Made by a program: the position numbers and the translations under genes
The notes under the pieces: model-generated
What the model was told of the DNA's origin: nothing
Seen by the model: the letters and a program-made list of their open reading frames with translations, nothing else
Database searches by the model: none
Shown: positions 43,572-54,890 of the stretch, in pieces
Numbering within the stretch: the stretch's first letter is position 1
Layout: each line of letters opens with the position of its first letter
Assembly: GCA_013289985.1 (NCBI GenBank)
Contig: JABCYW010000010.1
Location: forward strand, 21,506 to 85,505
DNA: 64,000 bases
DNA from: Betaproteobacteria bacterium
GTDB taxonomy: Bacteria > Pseudomonadota > Gammaproteobacteria > Burkholderiales > Burkholderiaceae_C
Direction: 5' to 3'

Positions 43572-43904
43572 TGGATGAAGTGGAGCTTGCGCACCGCCGG
43601 CTTCGACAGGACGAGCGGATGGAAATCGGGCTCGCCTCGGGTTGCTCTTGCGTGGCCGCGAGGCCACGCCCGGCGGGCGCGTCGCTTGCCGAAGTTGAAA
43701 CGAACCGCAACGGCGCTTGCCTCGCCGCGGGCGCCCTGAGCGACAAGCTTTCCGCTTCGCCGACGGCCCGTCGATCCGCGGCTGACTTCACTCGGGCCGG
43801 CGCCCTCTGCGCCGGCTCTTCATCACCCCCGGAAAGCGTCTCGGCAAGAGCGCCTACCGGTCCAGGCGTCGTCCGGGCGCCTCACATTCCAAGGAGACAT
43901 CATC
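43572..43904. other. 333-base gap with strong hairpins, possible small RNA
   Basis: No convincing protein gene. It has two strong inverted repeats: 43650-43669 (8-bp stem, GCGA tetraloop) and 43796-43816 (GCCGGCGC / GCGCCGGC, five-base loop, then TCTT). Between them at 43676-43689 is a weak sigma-54-like site (GGCGCG-N4-TTGC). A transcript from there to the second hairpin would be about 115 bases. Its composition is less codon-like than surrounding genes. Confidence 0.35.
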
Positions 43905-43982
43905 ATGGGCAAGTATCTCGTCGGTTGGCTGCTTGGCGTCCCGGTCCTCGTGCTGGTGATCCTGTACTTCTTCTTTCATTGA
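43905..43982 (+). CDS. 25-residue membrane peptide, unknown function
   Basis: A tiny gene with an excellent AAGGAG Shine-Dalgarno eight bases before the ATG. The peptide starts MGKYLVGWLLGVPVLVLVI and ends in Tyr-Phe-Phe-Phe-His, a single hydrophobic helix. Very similar 25-28 residue ORFs, by my memory, occur in other Burkholderiales near stress and DUF883-type genes, but I can name no function. A strong terminator (44039-44062) follows 57 bases downstream, supporting a real transcription unit. Confidence 0.7.
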   Translation: MGKYLVGWLLGVPVLVLVILYFFFH

Positions 43983-44038
43983 ACGCCCGCAGGTCCGGCG
44001 CCCGTGACTCCGGTACAGGCCTTGCCGCTCCTGAACGG

Positions 44039-44062
44039 GCCCGGCCATGCGCCGGGCTTTTT
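44039..44062 (+). terminator. Intrinsic terminator after the 25-residue peptide gene
   Basis: Stem GCCCGGC / GCCGGGC with a five-base loop, then TTTTT. It abuts the stop codon of the convergent VOC gene. Confidence 0.85.
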
Positions 44063-44472
44063 CATGGCGCGGCCGATTCCGGGGCGTTCAGCACGATCTC
44101 CAGGTGGTACCCGTCCGGGTCGAGCACGAACGCGGCGTAGTAGTTCGGCCCGTAGTGCGGGCGCGGGCCCGGTGCGCCGTTGTCCGTGCCGCCATGCGCC
44201 AGCGCTGCCGCGTGGAAGCGGTGCACCGACGCGCGGTCCGGCGCCGCGAACGCGAGGTGGAAGCCCGCCGGCGGCGCGATGGGCGAGGCGGTGCGCTGCT
44301 TGATGGCGAACTTGTCGCCGCCGCCCTCGCGCCCGTAGCCCGCGGCCTGGTCGTTGGCGCCGCCGTCGAAGTCGCTCCAGACGCGCACGAAGCCGAGCTC
44401 GCCGAGGACGGCGTCGTAGAAGGCCGCCGAGCGGCGCAGGTCGGCGACGCCGAACGAAAGGTGGTGCAGCAT
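44062..44472 (-). CDS. VOC-family (glyoxalase/bleomycin-resistance-like) protein
   Basis: A 136-residue single-domain vicinal-oxygen-chelate protein. The N-terminus MLHHLSFGVADLRRSAAFYDAVLGELGF with the metal-ligand histidine is standard, and the C-terminal NYYAAFVLDPDGYHLEIVLN carries the ligand glutamate. Metal ligands for both beta-alpha-beta-beta-beta modules are present. Substrate unknown (glyoxalase, dioxygenase and fosfomycin-type activities share the fold). It starts 45 bases after the ndvB stop on the same strand, so it is likely the second gene of that operon. Confidence 0.85.
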   Translation of the reverse strand: MLHHLSFGVADLRRSAAFYDAVLGELGFVRVWSDFDGGANDQAAGYGREGGGDKFAIKQRTASPIAPPAGFHLAFAAPDRASVHRFHAAALAHGGTDNGAPGPRPHYGPNYYAAFVLDPDGYHLEIVLNAPESAAP

Positions 44473-44517
44473 GGCGGGCGGATCCTGTGAGTGCGAATCA
44501 CCGGATTCTGACCGCTC

Positions 44518-47500
44518 CTACAACAGCAGCTCGCTGGCCTCGCCCGTGGGCACCGGCGTCATCGACGGCAGGGACACCTGCACGGCGTGCTGCAGCCCGT
44601 CGTCGTGCAGCGGCAGCCGGCTGGTGCCCAGCGGGTTGCCATCCAGCGTCACGCGCGGCGCCCTGTCGTGGCCGGTGCGGTCGAACTCCAGGCGGAACAG
44701 CGTCGCCCCGTGCACGTAGTCCACCGCGAAGCCGCTCCAGTGGGGCGGGATGCGCGGGTCGATGAGCAGCGTGGCGCGGCCGTCCACCACCTCCAGGCGC
44801 AGCCCGAGCACCGCCTCCACCAGCAGGCGATACATCCAGCCGGCCGAGCCGGTGTACCAGCTCCAGCCGCCGCGGCCGGTGTGCGGCGCGACGCTGTAGA
44901 CGTCGGCCGACATCACGTAGGGCTCCACCTTGTAGACCGCCACCTCGGCGGGCGTGCGCGCGTGGTTGACCGGGTTGATCATGTCCACCACATCCCACGA
45001 GCGCCGCGCGTCGCCGCTGGCGGCGAACGCCATCGCCGCCCAGATCGCGCCGTGGGTGTACTGGCCGCCGTTTTCCCGCACGCCGGGGACGTACCCGCTG
45101 ATGTATCCCGGGTTCGGGCCCTTGCCGTTGAACGGCGGGTCGAGCAGCTTGACGATGCGCTGCTGCGGGTCGATCAGCCGGGCCGCCAGCGAATCGAGCG
45201 CCTTGCGCGCGCGCTCGCGCGGCGCGATGCCCGAGAGCACCGACCAGCTCTGCGCGATCGAGTCGATCTGGCACTCCACGCCGGTGGCGGTGCCCAGCGG
45301 CGTGCCGTCGTCGAAGTAGGCCCGGCGGTACCACTCGCCGTCCCAGGCGCTGGCGTCGACGGCGGCGGCCAGCTTGTCGCGTGCCTCGTGGCAGGTGCGG
45401 GCGAAGGCCTCGTCGCGGTTGGATTGCGCCAGACCGGCGAACTCGCGCAGCACCTCGCACACGAAGAACGCCATCCACACGCTCTCGCCCTTGCCGTGCT
45501 CGCCGATCAGGTTCATGCCGTCGTTCCAGTCGCCGCCGCCCATCAGCGGCAGGCCGTGCGCGCCCAGGCGCAGGCCGTGCCTGACCGCGAGTGCCGCATG
45601 CTCGTACAGCGTGGCCGTGCGGTGCGACACGTTGGGCATGTCGAAGTACGACTCGTCCTCGTCCTTCAGCGGCCGGCCCTCGATGAACGACACCTCTTCC
45701 GCCAGCACCGCGTGGTCGCCGGTGGCCTCCACGTAGCGGCACAGCGCCATCGGCAGCCACAGGTAGTCGTCGCTGATGTGCGTCCGCACGCCGCGGCCCT
45801 GTGGCGGATGCCACCAGTGCTGGACGTCGCCTTCCTCGAACTGGCGGCTGGCGGCCAGCAGCAGTTGCGTCCGCAGCAGTTCCGGGCGCGCGTGGACCAG
45901 CGCCATCGCGTCCTGCAGCTGGTCGCGGAAGCCGAACGCGCCGCCCGACTGGTAGTAGCCGCTGCGCGCCCACAGGCGGCACGAGATGGTCTGGTACACC
46001 AGCCAGCCGTTGGCCAGGGCGTCGAGCGCCGGGTCGGGCGTGCGCACCTGCACCGCGCCCAGCGTCTTCGTCCAGTGGGCGACGACGCGCTCGAATTCGT
46101 CCTGCGCGACGGCGTCGCCGCGGTACTTCAGCGCGGTGCGTTCGGCGTCGCCGTGGCTCTTGCCCATGCCCAGGCGGAACACGACGGTGCGCGTCTCGCC
46201 CTCGGCCAGGTCGAACGGCACCTGGAACGCGGCGCACGGGTCGAGGGCAGCGCCGGTGCGGCCCGACAGGCCCGCGCGCCGCAGCGCCACCGGCTCCTGC
46301 AGGTTGCCGTTGCGGCCGATGAACTCGGTGCGGTCGCAGGTCATGCTGCCGGCCGCCTGGTGCTCGGCGTCCACGTCGAAGAAGCCCATGTAGTCGGCGT
46401 GATCGCCGCTGTACGGGTTGCGCGCCGTGGCGGGGCCGTCGCCCTGGTGGTCGGTGACGATGTGCGGCGCCGTCGCCGGCCGCAGGCTGCCCAGCACCCA
46501 TTCCACGTAGGCCGTGGCGCTGAGCCGGCGCGGTCGGCCGGAGTCGTTGCGCAGCGTCAGCACCGAGAACTTCACCGGCGCGTCGATGGCGCAGAACACC
46601 TTCAGCTCGGAGCGGATCCCCTGCGCGTGCTGTTCGAACAGGCTGTAGCCGAAGCCGTGGCGCGCGACCGCGGCGCGGCCCGGCGTGCCGTCCGGGTTCA
46701 GCGCCACGCCGTGCGGCATCCAGGCGACGCCGGTCTCCTCGTCGCGCAGGTGGAAGGTCTCGCCGCTGGGGTCGGACACGGGATCGTTGTGCCAGGGCGT
46801 GAGCCGCCATTCGTGCGCGTTCTCGGCCCAGGTGTAGGCCGCGCCCGACTCCGAGATCACGGTGCCGAAGTCCGGGTTGGCGATCACGTTGGCCCAGGGC
46901 GCGGGCGTGCGCACGCCCAGCGGCGGCGCGACGACGTATTCCTGGCAGTTGCGGGCATAGCCGCCGTAGCCGTTGAAGAGCGCGAGGTCGCCTGTGGGCA
47001 CGCGTTGCGCCGGCGTGGTCTCGGGCCGCGCGGCGCGCGTCGGCACGAAGGGCGCCAGGCGGCGCTCGGGGTCCGCACCGGGGCGCGACTGGCCCTTGGG
47101 CGCGACGCGGCGCTCGGTGCGCAGGCGTCGGTTGAGCTGCTCGGCCAGCGAGCCCTGGCGGTCGCTGAGCACCGCGCGCGCCACCGACATCAGCAGGATG
47201 CGGTCTTCCAGCGGGATCTGGTCGGCGTGGCGCACGAAGATGCCGCCCGGGCGGTCGACCACGTGGGCTTCGACGCCGGCCGCGATCAGGCCCATGATCT
47301 GTTCGTGCAGCCGCTGGCGGTAGATGTCGCGCTCCTCGTTCCAGACCACCAGGTCCACCGCCAGGCCCTTCAGGCGCCACCAGGCGTGCGCCATCACGAG
47401 CTGGCGCACCAGCTCGAGGTTGGCGACGTCGGAGATCTGCACCAGCACGATGGGCAGGTCGCCCGAGATCGCGTAGCCCCACAGCCCCGACTGGCCGCGC

Positions 47501-50500
47501 CGGTTCTGCCGGATGATGGACGGGTCGGCCCGCAGCGCGCCCTGGCTGAACAGCACCGCGCCGGCCAGGCGTGCGTACAGCTGCGCGTCGGCCTCGCTGG
47601 CGTTGAGCTGGCGCAGCAGCACCTGGCTGTGCGTCCACGCAAGCTCGAACACGCGCTCCGCCAGCCGGCGGTCGCGGTACTTCTCGATCAGCGCGAGGCA
47701 GTCGGCGCGCTGGTCGCCCACGCCCACCACCAGGTCGACGATCGCCGTCTCGTCGGGCTGCAGCGTGATCGCGCAGCGGCTGGCCGCCACCGGATCGAGC
47801 ACCGAGCCCGCGGAGTTCGACAGCGCGTCCTCGCCGAACATCGCGGCCGGCGCGCGCAGGCTGCCGCCGCGGCCGATGAAGCGGGCGCGGTCGGTCTCGT
47901 GCGTCACCGGCGTGACGTTGCCGGTGCCGCGCGGCGGGTGCACGGCCATCAGGTGGAACATCCACGGCGACGGATCCTTCTCGGCGCGCGGTCGGCGGTT
48001 GGCGAGCAGGGCGGGCAGGCCGCCGACGATCTCCGTCTGCACGAACAGCTTGCCGAAGGCCGGATGCTGCACGTCGGCGGCCGGCGTCATCAGCACCACC
48101 TCGCAGTAGCTGGTGACCTCGATGGTGCGCGCGCGCCGCGTGGTGTTCTTGATGCGGATGCGGCGCAGCTCGATCGCGTCCTCCGGCGACACGGCGATCT
48201 CGGTGTGGGTGTCGATGCCCGAGTCGCGGCGCCGGAACTCGGCGCGGCCCTCGGTGAAGATCGCCTGGTAGTCGGAGGTCTTGCGGCCGGTGGGCTGGAA
48301 CGAGGTGGACCAGTACTCGCCGGTGTCGATGTCGCGCAGGTAGGCGAAGCTGCCCCACTCGTCGCGGGTGGCGTCCTCGCGCCAGCGCGTGACGGCCATG
48401 TCCTTGTAGCGGGTGTAGCCGCCGCCGGCCTGCGTCACCATCACGTGGAAGCTGCCGTTGGACAGCAGCTGCACCTCGGGCGTGGGCGTGAGCGGGTCGG
48501 TGAACAGGCGCAGCGGGGTCTCGGTGGTGCCCGGCACCGCGCGCGGCGCCGACGGCTCCATCGTGGCCTCGGCGACGACGGGCATCACGTCCTTGGGCAC
48601 GCGCTCGTGCAGCAGCATCAGCGTGGCCTGCACGCTGCGGTCGGCCGCGAAGTGCCGCTGCATGCGCGAGTGGCCCAGCGCCTGCTCGATGGCCAGCAGG
48701 CTCATGCCCTGGTGATGGGCCATGAACGAGCGCACCACGGCCTTGGTCTGGCCGCGCGGCACGCGCAGCGGGGTGTAGTCGACCGCCTCGTAGAAGCCGT
48801 ACTCGCCCGCCGCACCGAGCGCAGCGAGGCGCTGCAGGTTGGCGCAGGCGGCCACGGGCTCGACGATGGTGGCCATCGCCGTGGCATAGGGCGCGATCAC
48901 CAGCTCGTCGCCCAGGCCGCGCTTCAGGCCCAGGCCCGGCACGCCGAACGCGCGGTACTGGTAGTTCAGCGCGGTGTCGGTGGCGTTGTAGCCCGACTCC
49001 GAGATGCCCCAGGGCACGCCGCGCTCGCGGCCGTAGTCGATCTGGCGCCGCACCGCGGCGCGGCAGGTCTGGTCCAGCAGCGTCTGCTCGAAGTTGGGCA
49101 TGATCAGCGGCGGCATCAGGTACTCGAACATCGAACCGCTCCACGACATCAGCACCGGGTTGCCGTCGTGCGCCGTCAGCAGCCGGCCGAGCGCGAACCA
49201 GCTCTCCTGGGGCAGCTGGCCGCGCGCGATGGCCGCGAAGAGACCCAGGCGCGCCTCGGAGGCCAGCAGGTCGTAGTGGCCCGGGTCGAGCACCCGCTCG
49301 TCGACGTTGAAGCCGATGGCCATCAGGTGGCGCCGGTCGTCGTACATGAACTGCTGTTCCTGGTCGCTCAGGGCGTCCACGCGGCGCGCGAGCTCCTCGA
49401 TGCGGTCGACGAAGATGCGGGCGCGGCCGATGTCCAGCGCGGCGAGCACGGCCAGCGTCGGCAGCGGCGCCTGCGCGGCGGCGTCGCGCGCCGCCGGCGA
49501 CGCGTCGGGGGCCAGCGGCACGGCCAGTCCGCCGAAGGCCGAGAGCTCGTCGAGCCCGGCCTCGCATTGCGCCACCAACTGGCGTGCCCAGCGCAGGGCC
49601 TCGCCGGTGTCCTCTTCGAGGTTGGTGTCCTTGCGCGCGGCGTCGCCCGACAGCGCGGCCTCGACGGCGACGAGCACTTCGCGCGCGACGGTCTCGAACG
49701 ATGCCAGCAGCGCCTGCAGCGCCGCCGCGGACGTGGGCAGGTCGGGACCGGCGGCGCCGACGAGCTTGTCGGCGCGCTCGAGCGCCGGCAGGTGCGTGCC
49801 CGCGGGCAGGCTCTCGCGCACGAGGCCCAGCAGGTCGGCGATGCCCTGGCACCACAGCGGCGAGAACGGCGCCTCCGAAGGCAGCGCGAGCAGCGCCATG
49901 CGCAGCGTCATCAGCTGCGCGACCAGGTTGCCCGAGTCCACGGTGGAGATGTAGCGCGGCGCCAGCGGCAGCAGCGACTGCGTGTCGTACCAGTTGTAGA
50001 AATGGCCGCGATGGCGTTCCAGCAGCTCCATCGTCGTGACGGTGGCGGCGATGCGCGTGAGCATCTGGTCCAGCGTGATGAAGCCGGAGTCACGCGCCGT
50101 GAGGTTGGCCAGCAGCGAGAAGCCGATGTTGGTGGGCGAGGTGCGATGCGCCACGCGGGCCACCGGATGCAGCTGCACGTTGTCGGGCGGCAGGTGGTTG
50201 TCCTCGGAGCCCACGAAGGTCTCGAAGAACGCCCAGGTGCGGCGGGCGACCCGGCGCAGGAAGCGGCGCTGCGTCGCGTTCAGCTCGCTGCGCGGCTGCG
50301 ACAGCGGGCGGTCGGCCCACCAGACGACCAGCGGCGAGAAGAACCACAGCAGCAGCAGCGGCGCGGCGGCCGGCAGCGCCCAGGGCCGCACGTGCACGAG
50401 CAGGGCGGCGATCAGCACGGCCGCCGTCGGCCCGGCCCACATCGCACGGACGCTGTCGCGCAACGCAGCCAGCGAGCCGGCCTCGTGGCCCTGGCGGATG

Positions 50501-53388
50501 TCGGCCGAGGCCGTCCATTCGAGCAGCCGGCGCCCGCGCACCATGCGCCAGATCGTGCGCGCGATCGCGTCCAGCGTCGCCACGGCCTCGGTGGGCAGGC
50601 AGGCGAGGGTATGCACCAGCTGCAGCATCTGCAGCCCCAGCGGCAGCAGGCGGCGGGGCGACGGCAGGGCGGTGAGCCAGTTGACAGGCGCGCGCGCCAG
50701 TCCCACCACGTGCGCCGCAAAGGGCACGATGCCCACGATCACGACGATCCGCAGCGTCCACATGAAGGGCTTGGGCAGGCGGGCCCAGCCCAGCACCGCC
50801 AGCACGATCAGCGCCGCGGGCACGAGGCTGCGGCGCAGGTTGTCGAACAGCTTCCAGCGCGACAGGGCCGGCAGCGGGTTGCGCGGCGCGCCCGGCAGGG
50901 CGTGCAGGCGCCGGCGCAGCCAGCCGATCAGCTGCCAGTCGCCGCGCACCCAGCGCCGGCGGCGCGCCATGTCGGCGCTGTAGCGCGACGGCGTGTCTTC
51001 CAGCAACTGCACGTCGGACAGCAGGCCCGAGCGGGCATAGCAGCCCTCGATCAGGTCGTGGCTGAGGATGCGGTTGTCGGGCATGCTGTCGTGCGTCGCG
51101 CGCTCGAACGCGTCGACGTCGTAGATGCCCTTGCCCACGAACGAGCCTTCGCCGAACAGGTCCTGGTACACGTCCGAGACCGCGCGCGTGTACGGGTCGA
51201 TCCCCGGCTCGCCGCCGAACATGCGCGCGTAGCCGGAGCGGCCGACGCTGGGCAGGTTCAGGCCCACGCGCGGCTGCAGGATGCCGTAGCCCTCCACCAC
51301 GACGTCCTTGCGCGTGCCGGTGCCGAAGCGCGGTCGGTTGAGCGGGTGGGCCATCGCCGACACCATCTCGCTGGCCGATTCGCGCGGCAGCTGCGTGTCG
51401 GAGTCCAGCGTGATCACGTAGCGCACGTCCTGCAGCGACAGCGTGTCGCCGACGATGCGCGCGAACGCCTTCTCGGCGTCGGGCCGGCCGCGCAGCAGCG
51501 CGTTCAGGTCGGCCAGCTTGCCGCGCTTGCGCTCGCGGCCCATCCAGGCGTTCTCGGCGGCGTTCCAGCGGCGCGGGCGGTGCAGCAGCAGGAACGGGGC
51601 GGGGCGCTGGTGGTGGTCGGGCGGCTCGGCGTAGCGGCGGTTGAGCGCGGCAATGCGCGTCTCCGCGTAGTCGACCAGGTCGCCGTCTTCCGGCAGCGTC
51701 TCCTGCTTCGCGTCGCGCAGGTCGGTCAGCAGCGCGAACTGCAGGTGCGGGTCGCGGTTGGCCAGGAAGCGCACCTCGAGGGCGTCGACCAGCGTGTCGA
51801 CGTCGGCGTGCCGGCCCAGCAGCGTGGGCACGGCCACCAGCGTTCGCGCGCGCGGCGCGATGCCCATCGCGTAGTCCATGCGCGGCAACGCCACGGGCGT
51901 CGCGCTGAGCGTCACGATCCAGTTGACCAGCGACAGCGCCAGCTGGCTGGTGGCCAGCATCAGCAGCAGCACCAGCACGAGGCCCTTGGGCGTCCACAGG
52001 TGCAGGTCCAGCTCCTGCGCGGCCTGCTGGATCGGGCCCAGCGACATCAGCATCGCGAAGGCGACGATGCCGCCGATGTAGGCGGGCAGCGGCGAGTGGC
52101 CTGCGCGGTGCAGGAGCCCGGTGCGGCGCGCGTTCATCGCGGTCTCGAGGGCGGGCCGGCCGTTGCCGACGAGGTAGTAGCCCACGTGGGCCTCGCGCTC
52201 GTCGCGCTCGCCGCCGGCGGTCGCCGTGCCCAGGCGCGCGGCCGCGTCCACGGCCAGGGCGATGGCCTTGTGCGCCACCGCCGGCTCGTCGCCTCCGCTG
52301 GCGCGGGCCACGCTCTCCACCGCGTGGCGGTAGGTGTCGCGCGTGCCGAAATCCATGCGGCCGTAGACGCCGATGGGATCCTCGCGCAGGATCTGCTCGA
52401 CGCTGCTGAGCGTCTCCACGAACTCGGGCCAGTGCGTGGCGCCCAGCAGGCGCAGGCTGCCGATGCTGTTGGACACCGAGACCTGGCTGGCCGCCTGCTT
52501 CTGGCCCTCGACGTGCACCAGGTGCTCGATGGTCTCGCCGGCGTCGGACAGGCGCTGCTCCATCCACGTGAGCGGCAGGGCCAGCGAGGCGCCCTGGCCC
52601 TGCAGGCGGCGCGCGAACTCGGCGACGAAGGCGCTGCTGAGCACGGGGTTGGAACGCGCCATGTCGGCGATCACCAGGATCAGGTCGCTGGGGCGTTCCT
52701 CGGCGGCCTGCAGCATGCGCGACGCCCAGGTCTCGGCCAGGTCGCGCTCGTCCAGCGCCGCGGCCACGCGCACCGCCACGCGGCGCAGGTTCTCGATCAG
52801 CGCCAGCCGCAGCATGATGGGGAACGCCCACAGCTCGCCCAGCTTGAGCGACTGGCCGAACTGGTAGGCCGCCACGAAGCGGCTCAGCGTGCCGCGGCCC
52901 AGGCGTCCGTCCGCGTGGGCGATCGCCTCCAGCGCGAGGTCGTAGACGCGGGGCAGCGTGCCGTCGCGAGTCTCGGAGGCCTCGGCCAGCCGCGGCAGCT
53001 CCTTGCTGTAGCCGGGCGGCAGGTGGCGCCTCGCGGTGCGGATCTCCTCATCGATGAGGTACATGTTGTCCAGCAACCACTCGGAGGCCGGCGTCACCGG
53101 GCGATCCCTGGCCACGGCCTGGCGCAGGCCGCGCGCGACGCTCTCCAGTACTCGCTGGTTGGACGCGAGGCGCGCCAGCAGCCGGTCGGGCTTGTGGCTC
53201 TGCGCGAGGCGGTGGCGGCTCGCCAGCAGCTTGCCGTGGGCCACCATCTGGTCGCTGCTGAACAGCGCCGCGCGCAGCGGCTCTTCCTCCTCGTGCTCGT
53301 TGCCCGCCCGCTGGTCCCAGGCGTGTTCTTGGGCCCAATCGGCGACCTGCGTGAACAGGGTGCGGAAAGAGCGATCGGATCCCGTCAT
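44518..53388 (-). CDS. ndvB: Cyclic beta-1,2-glucan synthase (NdvB/ChvB type)
   Basis: A 2956-residue protein, close to rhizobial NdvB/ChvB (about 2830). The start at 53388 ([18 protein letters not shown]) is preferred. Membrane helices lie near residues 430-500 and again around 870-1100. The glycosyltransferase domain between them holds DSD at 662-664 ([18 protein letters not shown]) and [12 protein letters not shown] near 808. Glucoamylase-like and GH94 phosphorylase-like modules follow: the C-terminal domain carries [14 protein letters not shown] with the probable catalytic Asp at 2623. Such proteins initiate, elongate, length-control and cyclise periplasmic beta-1,2-glucans used in osmotic adaptation and host interaction. 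A sigma-54 promoter precedes it; the VOC gene follows. Confidence 0.95.
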   Translation of the reverse strand: MTGSDRSFRTLFTQVADWAQEHAWDQRAGNEHEEEEPLRAALFSSDQMVAHGKLLASRHRLAQSHKPDRLLARLASNQRVLESVARGLRQAVARDRPVTPASEWLLDNMYLIDEEIRTARRHLPPGYSKELPRLAEASETRDGTLPRVYDLALEAIAHADGRLGRGTLSRFVAAYQFGQSLKLGELWAFPIMLRLALIENLRRVAVRVAAALDERDLAETWASRMLQAAEERPSDLILVIADMARSNPVLSSAFVAEFARRLQGQGASLALPLTWMEQRLSDAGETIEHLVHVEGQKQAASQVSVSNSIGSLRLLGATHWPEFVETLSSVEQILREDPIGVYGRMDFGTRDTYRHAVESVARASGGDEPAVAHKAIALAVDAAARLGTATAGGERDEREAHVGYYLVGNGRPALETAMNARRTGLLHRAGHSPLPAYIGGIVAFAMLMSLGPIQQAAQELDLHLWTPKGLVLVLLLMLATSQLALSLVNWIVTLSATPVALPRMDYAMGIAPRARTLVAVPTLLGRHADVDTLVDALEVRFLANRDPHLQFALLTDLRDAKQETLPEDGDLVDYAETRIAALNRRYAEPPDHHQRPAPFLLLHRPRRWNAAENAWMGRERKRGKLADLNALLRGRPDAEKAFARIVGDTLSLQDVRYVITLDSDTQLPRESASEMVSAMAHPLNRPRFGTGTRKDVVVEGYGILQPRVGLNLPSVGRSGYARMFGGEPGIDPYTRAVSDVYQDLFGEGSFVGKGIYDVDAFERATHDSMPDNRILSHDLIEGCYARSGLLSDVQLLEDTPSRYSADMARRRRWVRGDWQLIGWLRRRLHALPGAPRNPLPALSRWKLFDNLRRSLVPAALIVLAVLGWARLPKPFMWTLRIVVIVGIVPFAAHVVGLARAPVNWLTALPSPRRLLPLGLQMLQLVHTLACLPTEAVATLDAIARTIWRMVRGRRLLEWTASADIRQGHEAGSLAALRDSVRAMWAGPTAAVLIAALLVHVRPWALPAAAPLLLLWFFSPLVVWWADRPLSQPRSELNATQRRFLRRVARRTWAFFETFVGSEDNHLPPDNVQLHPVARVAHRTSPTNIGFSLLANLTARDSGFITLDQMLTRIAATVTTMELLERHRGHFYNWYDTQSLLPLAPRYISTVDSGNLVAQLMTLRMALLALPSEAPFSPLWCQGIADLLGLVRESLPAGTHLPALERADKLVGAAGPDLPTSAAALQALLASFETVAREVLVAVEAALSGDAARKDTNLEEDTGEALRWARQLVAQCEAGLDELSAFGGLAVPLAPDASPAARDAAAQAPLPTLAVLAALDIGRARIFVDRIEELARRVDALSDQEQQFMYDDRRHLMAIGFNVDERVLDPGHYDLLASEARLGLFAAIARGQLPQESWFALGRLLTAHDGNPVLMSWSGSMFEYLMPPLIMPNFEQTLLDQTCRAAVRRQIDYGRERGVPWGISESGYNATDTALNYQYRAFGVPGLGLKRGLGDELVIAPYATAMATIVEPVAACANLQRLAALGAAGEYGFYEAVDYTPLRVPRGQTKAVVRSFMAHHQGMSLLAIEQALGHSRMQRHFAADRSVQATLMLLHERVPKDVMPVVAEATMEPSAPRAVPGTTETPLRLFTDPLTPTPEVQLLSNGSFHVMVTQAGGGYTRYKDMAVTRWREDATRDEWGSFAYLRDIDTGEYWSTSFQPTGRKTSDYQAIFTEGRAEFRRRDSGIDTHTEIAVSPEDAIELRRIRIKNTTRRARTIEVTSYCEVVLMTPAADVQHPAFGKLFVQTEIVGGLPALLANRRPRAEKDPSPWMFHLMAVHPPRGTGNVTPVTHETDRARFIGRGGSLRAPAAMFGEDALSNSAGSVLDPVAASRCAITLQPDETAIVDLVVGVGDQRADCLALIEKYRDRRLAERVFELAWTHSQVLLRQLNASEADAQLYARLAGAVLFSQGALRADPSIIRQNRRGQSGLWGYAISGDLPIVLVQISDVANLELVRQLVMAHAWWRLKGLAVDLVVWNEERDIYRQRLHEQIMGLIAAGVEAHVVDRPGGIFVRHADQIPLEDRILLMSVARAVLSDRQGSLAEQLNRRLRTERRVAPKGQSRPGADPERRLAPFVPTRAARPETTPAQRVPTGDLALFNGYGGYARNCQEYVVAPPLGVRTPAPWANVIANPDFGTVISESGAAYTWAENAHEWRLTPWHNDPVSDPSGETFHLRDEETGVAWMPHGVALNPDGTPGRAAVARHGFGYSLFEQHAQGIRSELKVFCAIDAPVKFSVLTLRNDSGRPRRLSATAYVEWVLGSLRPATAPHIVTDHQGDGPATARNPYSGDHADYMGFFDVDAEHQAAGSMTCDRTEFIGRNGNLQEPVALRRAGLSGRTGAALDPCAAFQVPFDLAEGETRTVVFRLGMGKSHGDAERTALKYRGDAVAQDEFERVVAHWTKTLGAVQVRTPDPALDALANGWLVYQTISCRLWARSGYYQSGGAFGFRDQLQDAMALVHARPELLRTQLLLAASRQFEEGDVQHWWHPPQGRGVRTHISDDYLWLPMALCRYVEATGDHAVLAEEVSFIEGRPLKDEDESYFDMPNVSHRTATLYEHAALAVRHGLRLGAHGLPLMGGGDWNDGMNLIGEHGKGESVWMAFFVCEVLREFAGLAQSNRDEAFARTCHEARDKLAAAVDASAWDGEWYRRAYFDDGTPLGTATGVECQIDSIAQSWSVLSGIAPRERARKALDSLAARLIDPQQRIVKLLDPPFNGKGPNPGYISGYVPGVRENGGQYTHGAIWAAMAFAASGDARRSWDVVDMINPVNHARTPAEVAVYKVEPYVMSADVYSVAPHTGRGGWSWYTGSAGWMYRLLVEAVLGLRLEVVDGRATLLIDPRIPPHWSGFAVDYVHGATLFRLEFDRTGHDRAPRVTLDGNPLGTSRLPLHDDGLQHAVQVSLPSMTPVPTGEASELLL

Positions 53389-53435
53389 CGGTGGTTGTCC
53401 TCTGGGCCCGGGGCGGACCGACAGGGGCGCCTGGG

Positions 53436-53449
53436 GCAAATGGCGAGCC
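53436..53449 (-). promoter_or_regulatory. Sigma-54-like promoter of ndvB
   Basis: On the minus strand GGCTCG-N4-TTGC with GG-N10-GC (one mismatch from GGCACG). Predicted start near 53424, 36 bases before the ndvB ATG. Back-to-back with the hemerythrin promoter. Confidence 0.55.
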
Positions 53450-53535
53450 CGGCCGTGGCGAGGCGGTCGCGGGGGCCGCCTGAATGCCCCTTCGCCGCTC
53501 GACCGGACGGGGGTAAACGTTGCGGCAAGGCCGCC

Positions 53536-53549
53536 GGCACGTCCATTGC
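53536..53549 (+). promoter_or_regulatory. Sigma-54 promoter of the hemerythrin gene
   Basis: GGCACG-N4-TTGC, full match with GG-N10-GC. Predicted start about 53561, 48 bases before the ATG. GGGTAAAC at 53511-53518 lies 17 bases upstream; its reverse complement is inside the dyad before rpoN. Confidence 0.75.
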
Positions 53550-53608
53550 CGCGGGAGTCCATCCGCCGGGCTCGCGCCCGGATCCCACCCTCCGACCGGG
53601 CAGCCGCC

Positions 53609-54154
53609 ATGACCACCGCCGCCACCCCTGCCGCCACTGCCTCGCCCTGCGACAGCCCCTGCGCCGATGCGCTGGACCGCTTGTCGCTGGGCCATGAACA
53701 GACCCGCGCGCTCGCCGACGAATGCCGCCGCTTCGCGCACCACGTGGCGTGCGATCCGGCGATGCAGGACGTCGCCGAGGCTCTTTGCCGCGCGATCCAC
53801 CGGATGGCGGCGCTGGAGGAGGAACTGTTCTTCCCGGCGGCCCGGGCCGCGCTGGAGGCTTCCGCGCTGGTGGACCTGGCGGAACTGGAACATGCCACCG
53901 CGCGCCAGATCATTCGCCAGCTCCGGCGCACCGACCCGCGCGAGCCGCGCTACGAGGCCCTGGTGCTGGCGCTGACCGAGTGCGTGGAACGCCATGCGCG
54001 CCACGAGCAGGCGCTGCTGTTCCCGCGGCTGCGCGAGTCGGGCCTGGACATGGAGGCGCTGGACCGGCAGCTCGACGAGCGCCTCGCGCTGCACGACGAC
54101 GAGGTCTCGCAGACGGAGGAACGCGGCGGCCGCGAGCGGGCCGCGGCGCATTGA
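53609..54154 (+). CDS. Hemerythrin-domain protein
   Basis: A 181-residue hemerythrin HHE-type protein. Metal-ligand His/Glu are spread over the helices: [52 protein letters not shown] and [17 protein letters not shown]. The di-iron four-helix bundle binds O2, NO or senses oxygen/redox in related proteins. The N-terminal ~25 residues are Thr/Ala/Pro-rich and disordered. It is divergent from ndvB, and its own full-consensus sigma-54 promoter lies upstream. The next gene (Thr-rich exported protein) has a separate sigma-54 promoter. Confidence 0.85.
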   Translation: MTTAATPAATASPCDSPCADALDRLSLGHEQTRALADECRRFAHHVACDPAMQDVAEALCRAIHRMAALEEELFFPAARAALEASALVDLAELEHATARQIIRQLRRTDPREPRYEALVLALTECVERHARHEQALLFPRLRESGLDMEALDRQLDERLALHDDEVSQTEERGGRERAAAH

Positions 54155-54178
54155 CGGCGCGTCGTCCTACGCGGCTTG

Positions 54179-54192
54179 GGCACAGCCGTTGC
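54179..54192 (+). promoter_or_regulatory. Sigma-54 promoter of the Thr-rich exported protein gene
   Basis: GGCACA-N4-TTGC with GG-N10-GC. Predicted start about 54204, 82 bases before the ATG. Confidence 0.7.
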
Positions 54193-54285
54193 CTCATCCA
54201 ACCCACCAGCCGCGAGCTGCGCAAGCACCCCGCGGCATTCGAGTCCGACGCCTTTCGCGTCCCAACGAAATCAGGAGTCCACACC

Positions 54286-54765
54286 ATGTCCCCGATGCAA
54301 AAGTCCATCACCGCCCTGGCCGCTTCAGCGCTTCTGGCGACCGTCGGCTTCGCCACGGCCCAATCCACCGACACGACGACCAGCCCGGACGGCAGCACCA
54401 CCACCACGACCACCACGGTGGACACGGCCACCCAAGTGATCCCGGCGCAACCCACCGGCGTGGTCGAACTGGCCAAGCCGCGCGGCACCGTCACGCCCAC
54501 CACCAAGCAGGCCGACGGCCCCATGGGCATGGAGAACAACCTGATGACCACGGGCGTCATCGGCGGCATCGTCCGTCCGAGCGTCGGCGACCACGCGACG
54601 CCGCCGATCCAGCCCGACGACCAGATCGTCTCCGTGACCAGGGAAACGACGACCACCACCACGGTGACGCCGCCGGCGCCGGAACCCGCCGCGGCCCCGG
54701 CCGCCGAGCCGATGCCCGCTCCGGTCGCGGAGCCGATGCCGGCGCCCAGGGCCGATCGCAACTGA
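54286..54765 (+). CDS. Exported Thr- and Pro-rich protein, unknown function
   Basis: A 159-residue protein starting MSPMQKSITALAASALLATV with a signal peptide cleaved near ATAQS (residue ~26). Two threonine-rich tracts follow (TTTTSPDG... and TTTTTTVTPP), then Pro-Ala-Glu repeats with PMPAP units to the C-terminus. AGGAG precedes the ATG. It is low-complexity and probably an extended periplasmic protein; I know no function. It sits between hemerythrin and the DUF883 cluster, with its own sigma-54 promoter and a strong terminator downstream. Confidence 0.75.
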   Translation: MSPMQKSITALAASALLATVGFATAQSTDTTTSPDGSTTTTTTTVDTATQVIPAQPTGVVELAKPRGTVTPTTKQADGPMGMENNLMTTGVIGGIVRPSVGDHATPPIQPDDQIVSVTRETTTTTTVTPPAPEPAAAPAAEPMPAPVAEPMPAPRADRN

Positions 54766-54785
54766 TCGCGCCGCGGCGCCTCAGG

Positions 54786-54813
54786 AACGGGCTCCGCGGG
54801 GCCCGTTTTTTTT
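54786..54813 (+). terminator. Intrinsic terminator after the Thr-rich protein gene
   Basis: AACGGGCTC / GGGCCCGTT-type stem (about nine pairs, one G-T) with a run of eight T. Confidence 0.88.
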
Positions 54814-54890
54814 CGCCCCCGTGGCCGCTTCGAGGCGATGCACAGCACGGAATCGGCTAACCTGAGCGCGCGTCGGATCACGGTCGCGCC

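Noticed and set aside
43796..43816. Strong sigma-54 site inside the CCGGCGC...TGCGC repeat
   Set aside because: GG-N10-GC is met but the -12 part lacks TTGC/CTGC in register; it is explained as a hairpin.
44587..53697. A 3036-codon plus-strand reading frame lying antisense to ndvB
   Set aside because: It is the complement of ndvB with GC-rich third positions and has no recognisable domains; ndvB has clear GT and GH94 motifs.
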